Positions 54,686 through 62,541 of a stretch of DNA of 64,000 nucleotides are shown one piece after another; within the stretch, counting starts at the first letter, position 1; each line of letters starts with the position of its first letter. Location of the stretch: contig NZ_CP019327.1 of the NCBI RefSeq assembly GCF_001971705.1, positions 3,162,001 through 3,226,000 on the forward strand, in the 5' to 3' direction. A program made the translations under genes and the position numbers. The notes beneath the pieces were generated by a model. It was not told the origin of the DNA, ran no database searches, and was given only the letters and a program-made list of their open reading frames with translations. This DNA comes from Natronorubrum daqingense (GTDB taxonomy: Archaea; Halobacteriota; Halobacteria; Halobacteriales; Natrialbaceae).

Positions 54686-55165
54686 TTACCGGAAAATTCG
54701 GTAGGCTCCCTGCCCGGTCGCGACTTCCTTCGTCTCACCGTCGGGGGTCGTGCTCTCGACGGTGATCTCGCTGACGCCGACGCTGCCGCCGACGCGGATC
54801 ACGTCGGCCGTCGCCGAGAGGTCGCCCGTCGCGGGCCGCAGGTAGTTGACGTTCAGGTTGATCGTCGCGACGCTGATGTCGAAGGGTTCGTCCACCTTCG
54901 TCCGAAGGACGAGCCCGCCAGCCGTGTCGATCAGGGTCGCCGCGACGCCGCCGTGGAGGTCCGCCCGCTCGGTTTCCGGCGCGTTGGGGCGGGTGTTGCT
55001 CAGCTTCTCGTCGTAGGGAATCTCGAGCGTCATCGTGCCCTCGCCGACGTGTTCGACGGTCGTGCCGATCCACGAGAGAAACTCCTGATGTTCGTCGATG
55101 AAATACTGCAGTAACTCGCCGACGTCGTCGAACTCCGCCAGCATCGTCTGCACGTCTTCGGTCAT
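54686..55165 (-). CDS. PaaI-type hotdog thioesterase
   Basis: 159 residues from ATG 55165. The hotdog-fold motif LHGGVAATLIDTAGGLVLRT and the conserved N...L and YLRPATGDLSATADV strands are those of the PaaI/YbgC-related 4HBT family, which hydrolyses acyl-CoA thioesters. The frame is open far upstream (to 55756), but that part is a mirror of the gene on the other strand. Substrate unknown. Confidence 0.88.
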   Translation of the reverse strand: MTEDVQTMLAEFDDVGELLQYFIDEHQEFLSWIGTTVEHVGEGTMTLEIPYDEKLSNTRPNAPETERADLHGGVAATLIDTAGGLVLRTKVDEPFDISVATINLNVNYLRPATGDLSATADVIRVGGSVGVSEITVESTTPDGETKEVATGQGAYRIFR

Positions 55166-55273
55166 AGCTGCTGGTCGCGGTCCGACGCTCTTTACGGCTC
55201 CGCTTCCGAACTTTCCCGTTGTCGATCGTTCATCGAGGCCCAGATTCATCCCGCTCGAGCGCGTGGCACGCCC

Positions 55274-55768
55274 ATGCCCGATCCGACCGACGACAGCGCG
55301 GGTGACGGCGACGCGACCGATCAGGGGGGCGACGACGGCCCCGAGTACGACATCGACTTTCGCGAGGAACCCGAGCGATACGAGATCGGTCGCGGCGAGG
55401 AAGGCGTCTTCAAAGTCGAACCCTACAAGAGCGAACTCCTGCCGCATTGGTCCTACGCCGACGAGGCCGCCGCTCGAGAGTCCGCGGAGGCGATATACGA
55501 ACGGTACGAACGCTACCGAGCGAACGACGACTTCCCGGGAATGGACATGGCTCGGAAGTACCTCCAGATGGGGTACACGCGAGCGATGCGGTACGCGAAG
55601 TACCCCGGCGGGAAGAAGTACGACGAGAGCGACGGCGGGGAACGCGAGCCACAGCAGTGGGCCGACCCCGACAAGCGGGCTGGGGCCCTCGTCTTCGAAT
55701 CCTACTGGGAACGCGTTCGCGAGGACGAGCGCTACCAGCGAGCGAAAGACGAACACCGGAACCCGTGA
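55274..55768 (+). CDS. DUF4385 family protein
   Basis: 164 residues. After an acidic tail-like N-terminus comes the conserved core YDIDFREEPERYEIGRGEEG, EPYKSELLPHWSYADE and FPGMDMARKYLQMGYTRAMR, which I recognise as DUF4385. The family occurs in bacteria, some viruses and haloarchaea, and has no known function. It is divergent from the thioesterase with 108 bases between the starts. Confidence 0.85.
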   Translation: MPDPTDDSAGDGDATDQGGDDGPEYDIDFREEPERYEIGRGEEGVFKVEPYKSELLPHWSYADEAAARESAEAIYERYERYRANDDFPGMDMARKYLQMGYTRAMRYAKYPGGKKYDESDGGEREPQQWADPDKRAGALVFESYWERVREDERYQRAKDEHRNP

Positions 55769-55822
55769 CCGGCGGTCGCTCCTCGAGTTTCCCGTCCGGG
55801 ACGAGTGGCTGCCACCCTGTTC

Positions 55823-56710
55823 TCACTCGGCGGTTTCCCGTACCCGCACCCGAACTCGAACCGAGTCACCGACCGAAAACGCCGTCTCTGGGCAGATCAG
55901 CTTCGCGCCGAATGCATCGTCTCGAGCGCAAAACAGCGAGAGCCCGGTAATCGCCTCGCCGTCGGCCGTGACGACCACGTCGTCCCACTCGATCGTTCGC
56001 CCAGCCACAGCGCCGAGTCGGTCGTCGTTCAGCGACACCGGTTGCTCGAGCGAGCGAGCCCCGCTGTCCCGTCCGTAGATCCCGCCACCGTCGTAGTGGG
56101 GCAACCCACCGTCGAGCACGCCGCCTCCGTCGGCTCGGATGCCGACGAACGTCTCGCCCGGATCGGGATGGGCTGGAGCGTCGAGGACGGCGTACGTCTC
56201 CCCCGTCGAGACGACCGTCCCGGTTCCGTCCCACTCGAGTCCCGCGACGTCGACGCCGGCCTCGAGTGACAGGGAGCCTGAGGCCCGTCGGGGGTTCTGG
56301 TCGGGGCGTCGAAAGCCGACGTGGAGGTGGTTGTCGACCCACGGGGCGAAGAAGCCCGCGCGGACGAGTTCGCCCAGAGAGTCGCCCCGTTCGACGCGCT
56401 GTCCGGCTTCGACCGACGGCTCGACGTGCAAGATTCTGGCCGTCAGCCCCGCGAGGTCGCCGGGGCCGTCGCACTCGAGGAGGATCAGGTAGTCGTGCTC
56501 GGGGGCGTACGGTTTCGGCGGCGCGCGAACGGCCGTGGTCTCGAGGACGGTTCCAGAGACCGGACTGGGAGCGGTCGTCGTGCGCCCGTCTCGAAGGGTG
56601 CCGGGATACAGATCGATCGCACAGCCCTCGTCGTGGGCCGGATACGGTGAGTTGTAGAGCGAAAATCGCCGATACTGAGCCAACACCGTCTCGGGGAGCC
56701 TCACGACCAT
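55823..56710 (-). CDS. Haloarchaeal protein with M23/LytM-like fold
   Basis: 295 residues from ATG 56710. The first half resembles a duplicated hybrid motif/M23 domain: AIDLYPG, SPVSGTVLETTAV, DYLILLECDGPGDLAGLTA, VEAGQRVERGDSLGELV, then DNHLHVGFRR with an HxH. True M23 peptidases cut peptidoglycan, which haloarchaea lack; zinc ligands may be incomplete, so a binding or other role is likely. The second half is unassigned. A longer frame upstream (56851) lacks family features. It converges with DUF4385. Confidence 0.65.
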   Translation of the reverse strand: MVVRLPETVLAQYRRFSLYNSPYPAHDEGCAIDLYPGTLRDGRTTTAPSPVSGTVLETTAVRAPPKPYAPEHDYLILLECDGPGDLAGLTARILHVEPSVEAGQRVERGDSLGELVRAGFFAPWVDNHLHVGFRRPDQNPRRASGSLSLEAGVDVAGLEWDGTGTVVSTGETYAVLDAPAHPDPGETFVGIRADGGGVLDGGLPHYDGGGIYGRDSGARSLEQPVSLNDDRLGAVAGRTIEWDDVVVTADGEAITGLSLFCARDDAFGAKLICPETAFSVGDSVRVRVRVRETAE

Positions 56711-56906
56711 CGGTTGTCTGTGCCATTTTTCGAGCGCCCTCAATTTAACTCGCGCGAGACGACCCTCCCGAATCGGGCGCGGCCAGTGAGGCCACTCGAG
56801 CGCTCCGCTGTTTCGGCCTTTTTTGCCTACTTCTGTCGCCGATTGCGGCAATCGCGAACCGGTGGGAAACCCTTATGCGCGACGCGTCGGAACTAGCGAT
56901 GAACCG

Positions 56907-57176
56907 ATGACTGTCACACTCAAGGATTTCTACGCTGACTGGTGTGGCCCCTGCAAGACCCAAGATCCGATCCTCGAGGAACTCGAGGACGACTGGGAGG
57001 GCCGATTTGAAGTCGAGAAAGTAAACGTCGACGAGAAACAAGACGTCGCCAACGAGTATCAAGTTCGATCGCTGCCGACGCTCGTCATCGAGAACGACGA
57101 CGGCATCGTCGAGCGCTTCGTCGGCGTCACCCAGCGCGACGATATCGAAGACGCCCTCGAATCCGCCGGCGCGTAA
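56907..57176 (+). CDS. trxA: Thioredoxin
   Basis: 89 residues from ATG 56907, a minimal thioredoxin fold. The active site WCGPCK has Cys13 and Cys16; cis-proline segment VRSLPTLVIENDDG follows. It would reduce protein disulfides in the cytoplasm. A longer in-frame reading upstream lacks similarity. The flavoprotein at 22784 lacks a CxxC and so is not its obvious reductase. Confidence 0.93.
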   Translation: MTVTLKDFYADWCGPCKTQDPILEELEDDWEGRFEVEKVNVDEKQDVANEYQVRSLPTLVIENDDGIVERFVGVTQRDDIEDALESAGA

Positions 57177-57259
57177 GCGACGGACTCGAGCGGTTTTCTG
57201 CAGCGGTTCGATTCACGGTTAGCAGCGGCTCTTTCCGACCGCAGCGCCTCGAACGCACC

Positions 57260-57838
57260 TCAGGGCTCGTCCGGATCGATATCGTCGACGCTCGGGTCGT
57301 CGTCGGTCTCGAACTCCTCTCCGGGGGCTTCTTCGGTGGCGCCGAAGGCACCGGCGTCGGTCTCCGTCTCAGCATCTCGTCCCGTCCCTGCTTCGCTACC
57401 CTCCTCGAGGTCGAACTCGTCGGTTTCGAGTGCCTCGCCGTCGACGCTGACGCTGCCGTCCTCGATGTCGATCACGACGCCGGCCGTCTGTTCGGGTCGG
57501 CCGATCAGCTGGTTGGTCGTCGACTCGAGTTCCTGATTGACCGACCAGACGAAGCGGAGGACGGACTCGAGTTCGGTGCCGGCCTGACGCATGCCGCGTT
57601 CGGGCGAGAGTTCGCCGAGGCTCTGGGCGCTCTCGGGGTGGAGGTACTGAATCGGGTGGTCGTTCGGAACTTCGTGCAGGTCGACGTTGAACGACCAGAG
57701 GTAGGGCAGCAACTGGATGGCGTACCCCTTCGGTTTCGGTGCTTTGCGGCCGAGTGCGGTCGTCGCGACGCCGATGGCCGTCGTGCCGGAGTCGGTGTCG
57801 TAGTAGACGCCGGGGAGGCCTGGGATCGAGAGGCGCAT
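57260..57838 (-). CDS. Conserved haloarchaeal hypothetical protein
   Basis: 192 residues. The N-terminal 115 are ordered-looking (MRLSIPGLPGVYYDTDSGTT, YAIQLLPYLWSFNVDLHEVP, MRQAGTELESVLRFVWSVNQ), the rest is an acidic low-complexity tail. I do not recognise a domain. It converges with thioredoxin. The annotated codon style and intact frame support a real gene. Confidence 0.65.
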   Translation of the reverse strand: MRLSIPGLPGVYYDTDSGTTAIGVATTALGRKAPKPKGYAIQLLPYLWSFNVDLHEVPNDHPIQYLHPESAQSLGELSPERGMRQAGTELESVLRFVWSVNQELESTTNQLIGRPEQTAGVVIDIEDGSVSVDGEALETDEFDLEEGSEAGTGRDAETETDAGAFGATEEAPGEEFETDDDPSVDDIDPDEP

Positions 57839-57922
57839 ACGGACGAAAGGAGTCCGTCGCGGGTGAGTCTACACCCGGCACGTGCAACCGGTCTTTTAAG
57901 AGTACGTGACCGTTCGCCTCGC

Positions 57923-58666
57923 TTAGAACCCGTCGGCGAACTTGTCCCGTCGATTGACGTCGATCTCGCTGATACTCGAGCCCTCGCGGCTGGCCGCGAA
58001 TCGAATCGCTTCGGCGACTTCCGCGGGTTCGCTGACCTCGCCCTCCTCGAAGTGCTCCGCGAACGTCTTGCCGTCGGCCGCTTCGAACTCCGAGCGGACC
58101 TCGGCGGGGTTGACGACGGTGACGCCGACGCCGTCGTCGCCGACCTGTGCGGCGATGCTCTTGGCGAAGCCCCGCGTCCACCACTTCGTCGCGGCGTAGA
58201 CGGGATTGAACGACCGCGGGTACTGGCCGGCGAAACTGCCGACGAAGACGATGTGCCCCGTTCGCTCGCGAACATGGGGAATCGCGGCTCGCGTCGCGTA
58301 GAAGAGGCCGTCGACGTTCGTTTCCTGCATCGTCTCGTAATCCTCGGTCGACATGGACTCAACGTCGCTGCCTCGAGAGAGCCCGGCGTTGTTCACCAGC
58401 ACGTCGATTCCGCCGAAGGCGTCGATGGTTTCCTCGATCAGCGCGTCGACAGCCTCCTCCTCGCGGACGTTGGTTGGAACGACGAGCGTTTCGACGCCCT
58501 GTTCGTCCTCGAGGTCGTCCGCAATGGCGTCCAACTTGTCCTCGCTTCGGGCAGCGAGAACCACGTTCGCTCCCGCGGCCGCGAACTCGTGACAGGTCGC
58601 TGCGCCGATGCCCGCGCTCGCTCCCGTGACGACCGCCGTCTTCGACTCGAGTGACGTTTCGACCAT
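57923..58666 (-). CDS. Short-chain dehydrogenase/reductase
   Basis: 247 residues from ATG 58666. NAD(P) motif TGASAGIGAAT, the NNAG segment VLVNNAGLSRG, catalytic Ser in FVGSFAGQYPRS and YxxxK in VYAATKWW. The C-terminus (SSISEIDVNRRDKFADGF) is like that of the classical serine 3-dehydrogenase-type SDRs of haloarchaea. Substrate unknown. A frame from 58717 adds residues without similarity. Confidence 0.9.
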   Translation of the reverse strand: MVETSLESKTAVVTGASAGIGAATCHEFAAAGANVVLAARSEDKLDAIADDLEDEQGVETLVVPTNVREEEAVDALIEETIDAFGGIDVLVNNAGLSRGSDVESMSTEDYETMQETNVDGLFYATRAAIPHVRERTGHIVFVGSFAGQYPRSFNPVYAATKWWTRGFAKSIAAQVGDDGVGVTVVNPAEVRSEFEAADGKTFAEHFEEGEVSEPAEVAEAIRFAASREGSSISEIDVNRRDKFADGF

Positions 58667-58790
58667 ATCCGTACAGTGTGTGGGCCGAGATGTTAAGTGA
58701 TGTTCTAAAATCGCCATAACTCGGCCAATCCTCTGCTATACAGTCACCATTCCATAGGGAACTACTAAAATTTATCAAGCTGCGTAATGT

Positions 58791-59156
58791 ATGGCTCAAC
58801 CACTATCTACGATGATCTATTTCCAGCAGATACTCCTTTCAGCGGAGTTACTCACAAATACGATCTTCATTTCTGTAGGCGTTCTATTCATTCTCGACGT
58901 ATATTTTTATAAACAGAATCGAACTGAGACGCCAGTGATTCCGATTACAGCGATGGTCATCGGTGGGATATTACTCGTTCTCATGGGCCTCAGTGGGGCT
59001 ATTGCGCTATTCAGTAGCCAAAGTGCTATCCCTCACAACATTCTCATCGGAGTATTGAGTATCGTATTCGTTATTTTACCATCACAGTGGTCTCTCGATA
59101 TCGGTACAAGCCCGTCTCTCCGAATATTTCTCACTCGAATTCTCGGTAACCGATAG
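58791..59156 (+). CDS. Small membrane protein, lower GC
   Basis: 121 residues. Three to four hydrophobic helices (near LLTNTIFISVGVLFILDVYF, TAMVIGGILLVLMGLSGAIA, and ILIGVLSIVFVILPSQW), with GC well below its neighbours. An internal ATG (58812) is an alternative start. No family recognised. It may be a recent arrival between the SDR and the M32 peptidase. Confidence 0.6.
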   Translation: MAQPLSTMIYFQQILLSAELLTNTIFISVGVLFILDVYFYKQNRTETPVIPITAMVIGGILLVLMGLSGAIALFSSQSAIPHNILIGVLSIVFVILPSQWSLDIGTSPSLRIFLTRILGNR

Positions 59157-59166
59157 CGCACCGGAT

Positions 59167-60687
59167 TTACAAATCGTACAACTCGCCGTATTTCTCGGTG
59201 ACGTACTCGAGGAAGTAGTCGGCCGTGAACGCTTCACCGCTCGCCTCCTTGATCAGGTCGGGCGTGGTGTAGCGACAGCCGTGTCGGTGGACGTTCTCGC
59301 GGAGCCAGCCGTTTAGCTCCGCGAACTCGCCGGCCCGAACGTCGTCCTCGAAGTCGCCGAGATCGTCTTCCGCGGCCGCGTACAACTGCGCGGCGAGCAC
59401 GGAGCCGAGCGAGTACGTCGGGAAGTAGCCGAAGGAGCCGTGAGACCAGTGGATGTCCTGCAGACAGCCCTCCGCGTCGGTCTCGGGGCGAACGCCGAGG
59501 TACTCCTCGTACTTGTCGTTCCAGACTTCGGGCACTTCGCTGACCTCGAGGTCGCCCGAGATCAGGGCGCGCTCGACCTCGAAGCGGATGACGATGTGGA
59601 GGTGGTAGGTGAGTTCGTCCGCCTCGACCCGGATGAGATTGTCGTCGTAGACCTGGTTCGCCGCCTCGTAGGCCGCTTCGGGGGAGACGTCCTCGAGGCT
59701 CGGAAATCGCTCGCGGGCGATGGGGAGGAAGTGCTCCCAGAAGGGGCGGGAGCGGCCGACGTGGTTCTCCCAGAGTCGCGACTGGGATTCGTGGACCGAG
59801 AGGTCGCGGGACTCGCCGAGTGGCGTTCCGTACCCCTCGTCGGGGAGTCCCTGCGTGTAGTTCGCGTGGCCGAACTCGTGGATCGTGGACGTGATCGAGC
59901 CGAGCAGGTCGTCCTCCTCGAAGCGGGTCGTCACCCGGGCGTCGAACTGCGTGCCCGTCGAGAACGGGTGGGGTGCCGTATCCAGTCGGCCGCGATCCCA
60001 GTCGTAGTTCAGCGAGTCGAGGACGTCCCGCGCGAGGGCCTCCTGATCGTCGTCCTCGAACGTGCCCGCGAACGCGTCGGTCTCGACGTCGGCCTCGCTC
60101 TCGTCGATCGCGTCGATCAGGGGAACGAGTTCGTCGCGCAGACGTTCGAGGACGCGTTCTGCCGTCTCGAGGTCGAGGTACGGCTCGTACTCCGCGAAGA
60201 GCACCTCGTAGGGGTCGGCGTCGGGGTCGATGTGGGCCGCGTACTCGCGGTTGAGTTCGACCAGTTTCTCGAGCGTCGGCGCGAAGGCCTCGAAGTCGTC
60301 GGTCTCTTTGGCTTCCTTCCACGTCGGGTGGGCGTTAGCCGTCGTCTCCGAAATCTCCTCGACGAGTTCCTGGGGGACGCTCGTCTCGCGGTCGTAGCGT
60401 CGCCGGACCTCGCGGACGACGGCGGCCTGTTCGTCCTCGAGTTCCTCAGACTCGAGGGCCTCGAGCAACTCGCCGGTTTCGTCGGCCGTCAGTAACTCGT
60501 GACCGATCGACGAGAGCGTCGAGAGCTGTTGTGCTCGAGCGGGCGTGCCGTCTTCGGGCATGACGACTTCCTGGTCCCAGCGGAGGACGCCGCCCGCGTG
60601 AGAGATGTTCGAAATGCGGCGAATTCGCGACTCGAGTTCGGTGTACGTTTCGGCCGCAGTCGATTGGGTGTCCTGTTCGGTCGACAT
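59167..60687 (-). CDS. M32 carboxypeptidase (Taq carboxypeptidase family)
   Basis: 506 residues, the usual size. The zinc site HEFGH lies in STIHEFGHANYTQGLPDEGY; other family stretches are SRLWENHVGRSRPFW, DIHWSHGSFGYFPTYSLGSV and the Glu ligand region after HESQ. It removes C-terminal amino acids from peptides in the cytoplasm and is metal-dependent. Start ATG 60687 (MSTEQDTQSTAAETYTELES). Long open frames on the other strand here are mirrors of GC-rich codons. Confidence 0.95.
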   Translation of the reverse strand: MSTEQDTQSTAAETYTELESRIRRISNISHAGGVLRWDQEVVMPEDGTPARAQQLSTLSSIGHELLTADETGELLEALESEELEDEQAAVVREVRRRYDRETSVPQELVEEISETTANAHPTWKEAKETDDFEAFAPTLEKLVELNREYAAHIDPDADPYEVLFAEYEPYLDLETAERVLERLRDELVPLIDAIDESEADVETDAFAGTFEDDDQEALARDVLDSLNYDWDRGRLDTAPHPFSTGTQFDARVTTRFEEDDLLGSITSTIHEFGHANYTQGLPDEGYGTPLGESRDLSVHESQSRLWENHVGRSRPFWEHFLPIARERFPSLEDVSPEAAYEAANQVYDDNLIRVEADELTYHLHIVIRFEVERALISGDLEVSEVPEVWNDKYEEYLGVRPETDAEGCLQDIHWSHGSFGYFPTYSLGSVLAAQLYAAAEDDLGDFEDDVRAGEFAELNGWLRENVHRHGCRYTTPDLIKEASGEAFTADYFLEYVTEKYGELYDL

Positions 60688-60961
60688 ATGTCCCTCGTTT
60701 GGGAGAACGCGATATCAACGTCGTGGTTCCGGAGGTGCGGTGGGGCTATCGATTCCGTCCAGTACGGGCGAGGAGGGCGTGACAGCGTTCTTACTCGAGC
60801 ACAGTGTTCATAAGATATGGTATAATCACCTCGAGTGCCGTCTTCGTGCTGTTACTGTAATGTGATCGTATGGGTTGTGACGCCGTTCTCCGACCGGTGA
60901 TAGTTGTGTGGAACGTGCAAGCAGAGAACTGTTCTACTGAGTTGACGTGTCTCTCCATCGT

Positions 60962-61318
60962 ATGGTAGTCGCGTCAGCCATCGTCTTCGTCACGAGTCTG
61001 TTGATCGGTGCACTGGGTATCTACATCGGCGCACGCGTCATCGTCGGCGCTGGCGACTACGATCACGCCATCGTCACGGCGTTGATCGGGGCGGTCGTCT
61101 GGGCAGTCGTCGGCTACCTCGTGGGCTGGGTTCCACTCCTGGGGCCGCTGCTCGCCCTCCTCGCGTACATCGCCGTGATCAAGTTCCGCTACCCCGGCGA
61201 CTGGACCGCGGCGGCGATGATCGGCCTCCTCGCCTGGGTGGTCGTGCTGGCCGTCCTCTACGCACTCGCGGCCGTCGGCATCACCGGCTTCGAAGCGGTC
61301 GGCGTGCCGGGCGTATAA
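60962..61318 (+). CDS. Four-helix membrane protein, unknown
   Basis: 118 residues from ATG 60962 (MVVASAIVFVTSLLIGALGI), with four hydrophobic helices and Gly-rich turns (VGWVPLLGPLLALLAYIAVI). Host-like codon use. An earlier in-frame ATG adds five residues. The 274 bases before it hold promoter-like DNA but no other gene. I recall similar proteins in many haloarchaea, without function. Confidence 0.65.
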   Translation: MVVASAIVFVTSLLIGALGIYIGARVIVGAGDYDHAIVTALIGAVVWAVVGYLVGWVPLLGPLLALLAYIAVIKFRYPGDWTAAAMIGLLAWVVVLAVLYALAAVGITGFEAVGVPGV

Positions 61319-61384
61319 CGACTCGGCGCGGAGAGGCCCGTCGGGACCCGACTCGACGTGTTGTTTCTCGAGTTACCCACGGGT

Positions 61385-62497
61385 CTACGACAGCCACGAC
61401 TCGGCGACTCGCTGGTACGTCCGCTGGCACCGCTCGAGCACGTCGATCGAGACGCTCTCGTCTTCGGTGTGAGCCTCGCCGGGTTCTGCCGCGCCGTAGA
61501 TCACGCACTCGGTTCCCGCTGCGGAGAGCCAGCCAGCATCGGTCGCGTGGGGTTTTGTCACCAGTTCCGGCGAGCCCGGCTGGACGCTCGCGGCCGCCTC
61601 GAGGACGCGCTCGGCGAAGGCCCCATCCTCACAGCGCATCGGCGGCAGGTCCTGATCGACGGTCCACTCGACGCCCTCGAGTTCTGCCACTCGCTCGAGG
61701 GCGGCGCGCTCGCCCGGAACCGTTCGCTCGTCGATCGTGAGTTCACACCGGTCGGGAACGACGTTCATCGCCGTTCCGCCGTCGATTTCCGTGACGACGA
61801 GGCTTCCCGCGAGCGTTTCGCCCGCTACGGTGACAGCGGGTTCCTCGAGCCCCCGAATCCGGTCGACGGCGTCGGTCGCCCGGTAGATCGCATTCTCGCC
61901 GGCTCCGACTTCGCTGGCGTGGGCGGCTTCGCCGGAAGCCGTGATCGTGCTTCCGCGGCGACCTTTGTGTGCGACGGCCACGTCGGTGACGCCCGGACTC
62001 GAGTAGCCCGTCGAGCCCTCGCCGACGATAGCGTACTCGGGTGCGAATCCGTGGTCGATCGCGTGGCGGGCACCGACGCCGCCGACCTCTTCGCCGACGA
62101 AACTCGCGAAGACGAGTTCGCCCGTCGCCGTCTCCGCGTCGACCGCCGCCGTCGCGTCACGAAAGGCGAGCATGGCGGCCGCGACGGCCCCCTTCATATC
62201 GGCGGTGCCGCGCCCGTAGAGTCGGCCGTCTCGTGCTTCGACGACGTACTCGCCGCCGTCGACCTGTGTCTCGTCTGGCTCGACCACGTCGTGGTGGCCG
62301 ACGAGCGCCAGCGAATCGACGGACTCGCGCTTCGACCCGGTCGGTCCCGCTCGAGCGATCACGTTCCCCGCCTCGTCCCGGCGAACCGTCGCGGTGGTTT
62401 CCTCCCGGAGCCACGACTCGATGAAATCGCCCGCGGCCGTTTCGTCCTCGTGACTGGGGATGGAAACGAGCTCGCGGGTGAGTTCGACGACGCTCAT
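61385..62497 (-). CDS. M20-family amidohydrolase/peptidase (ArgE/DapE type)
   Basis: 370 residues. Metal-site motifs: LVGHHDVVEP (His), RGTADMKGAVAA (bridging Asp), FVGEEVGGVGARHAIDHG (Glu pair), and a C-terminal His region. A dimerisation insert (SGEAAHASEVGAGENAIY) sits between. It would deacylate an N-acyl amino acid or cleave a dipeptide; the closest members are annotated succinyl-diaminopimelate or acetyl-lysine deacylases, and the exact substrate cannot be told. Start ATG 62497. Confidence 0.88.
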   Translation of the reverse strand: MSVVELTRELVSIPSHEDETAAGDFIESWLREETTATVRRDEAGNVIARAGPTGSKRESVDSLALVGHHDVVEPDETQVDGGEYVVEARDGRLYGRGTADMKGAVAAAMLAFRDATAAVDAETATGELVFASFVGEEVGGVGARHAIDHGFAPEYAIVGEGSTGYSSPGVTDVAVAHKGRRGSTITASGEAAHASEVGAGENAIYRATDAVDRIRGLEEPAVTVAGETLAGSLVVTEIDGGTAMNVVPDRCELTIDERTVPGERAALERVAELEGVEWTVDQDLPPMRCEDGAFAERVLEAAASVQPGSPELVTKPHATDAGWLSAAGTECVIYGAAEPGEAHTEDESVSIDVLERCQRTYQRVAESWLS

Positions 62498-62541
62498 AGG
62501 CGTGTCTTACTCGTCGACGGGGTTGATTGCACCGGTTACTC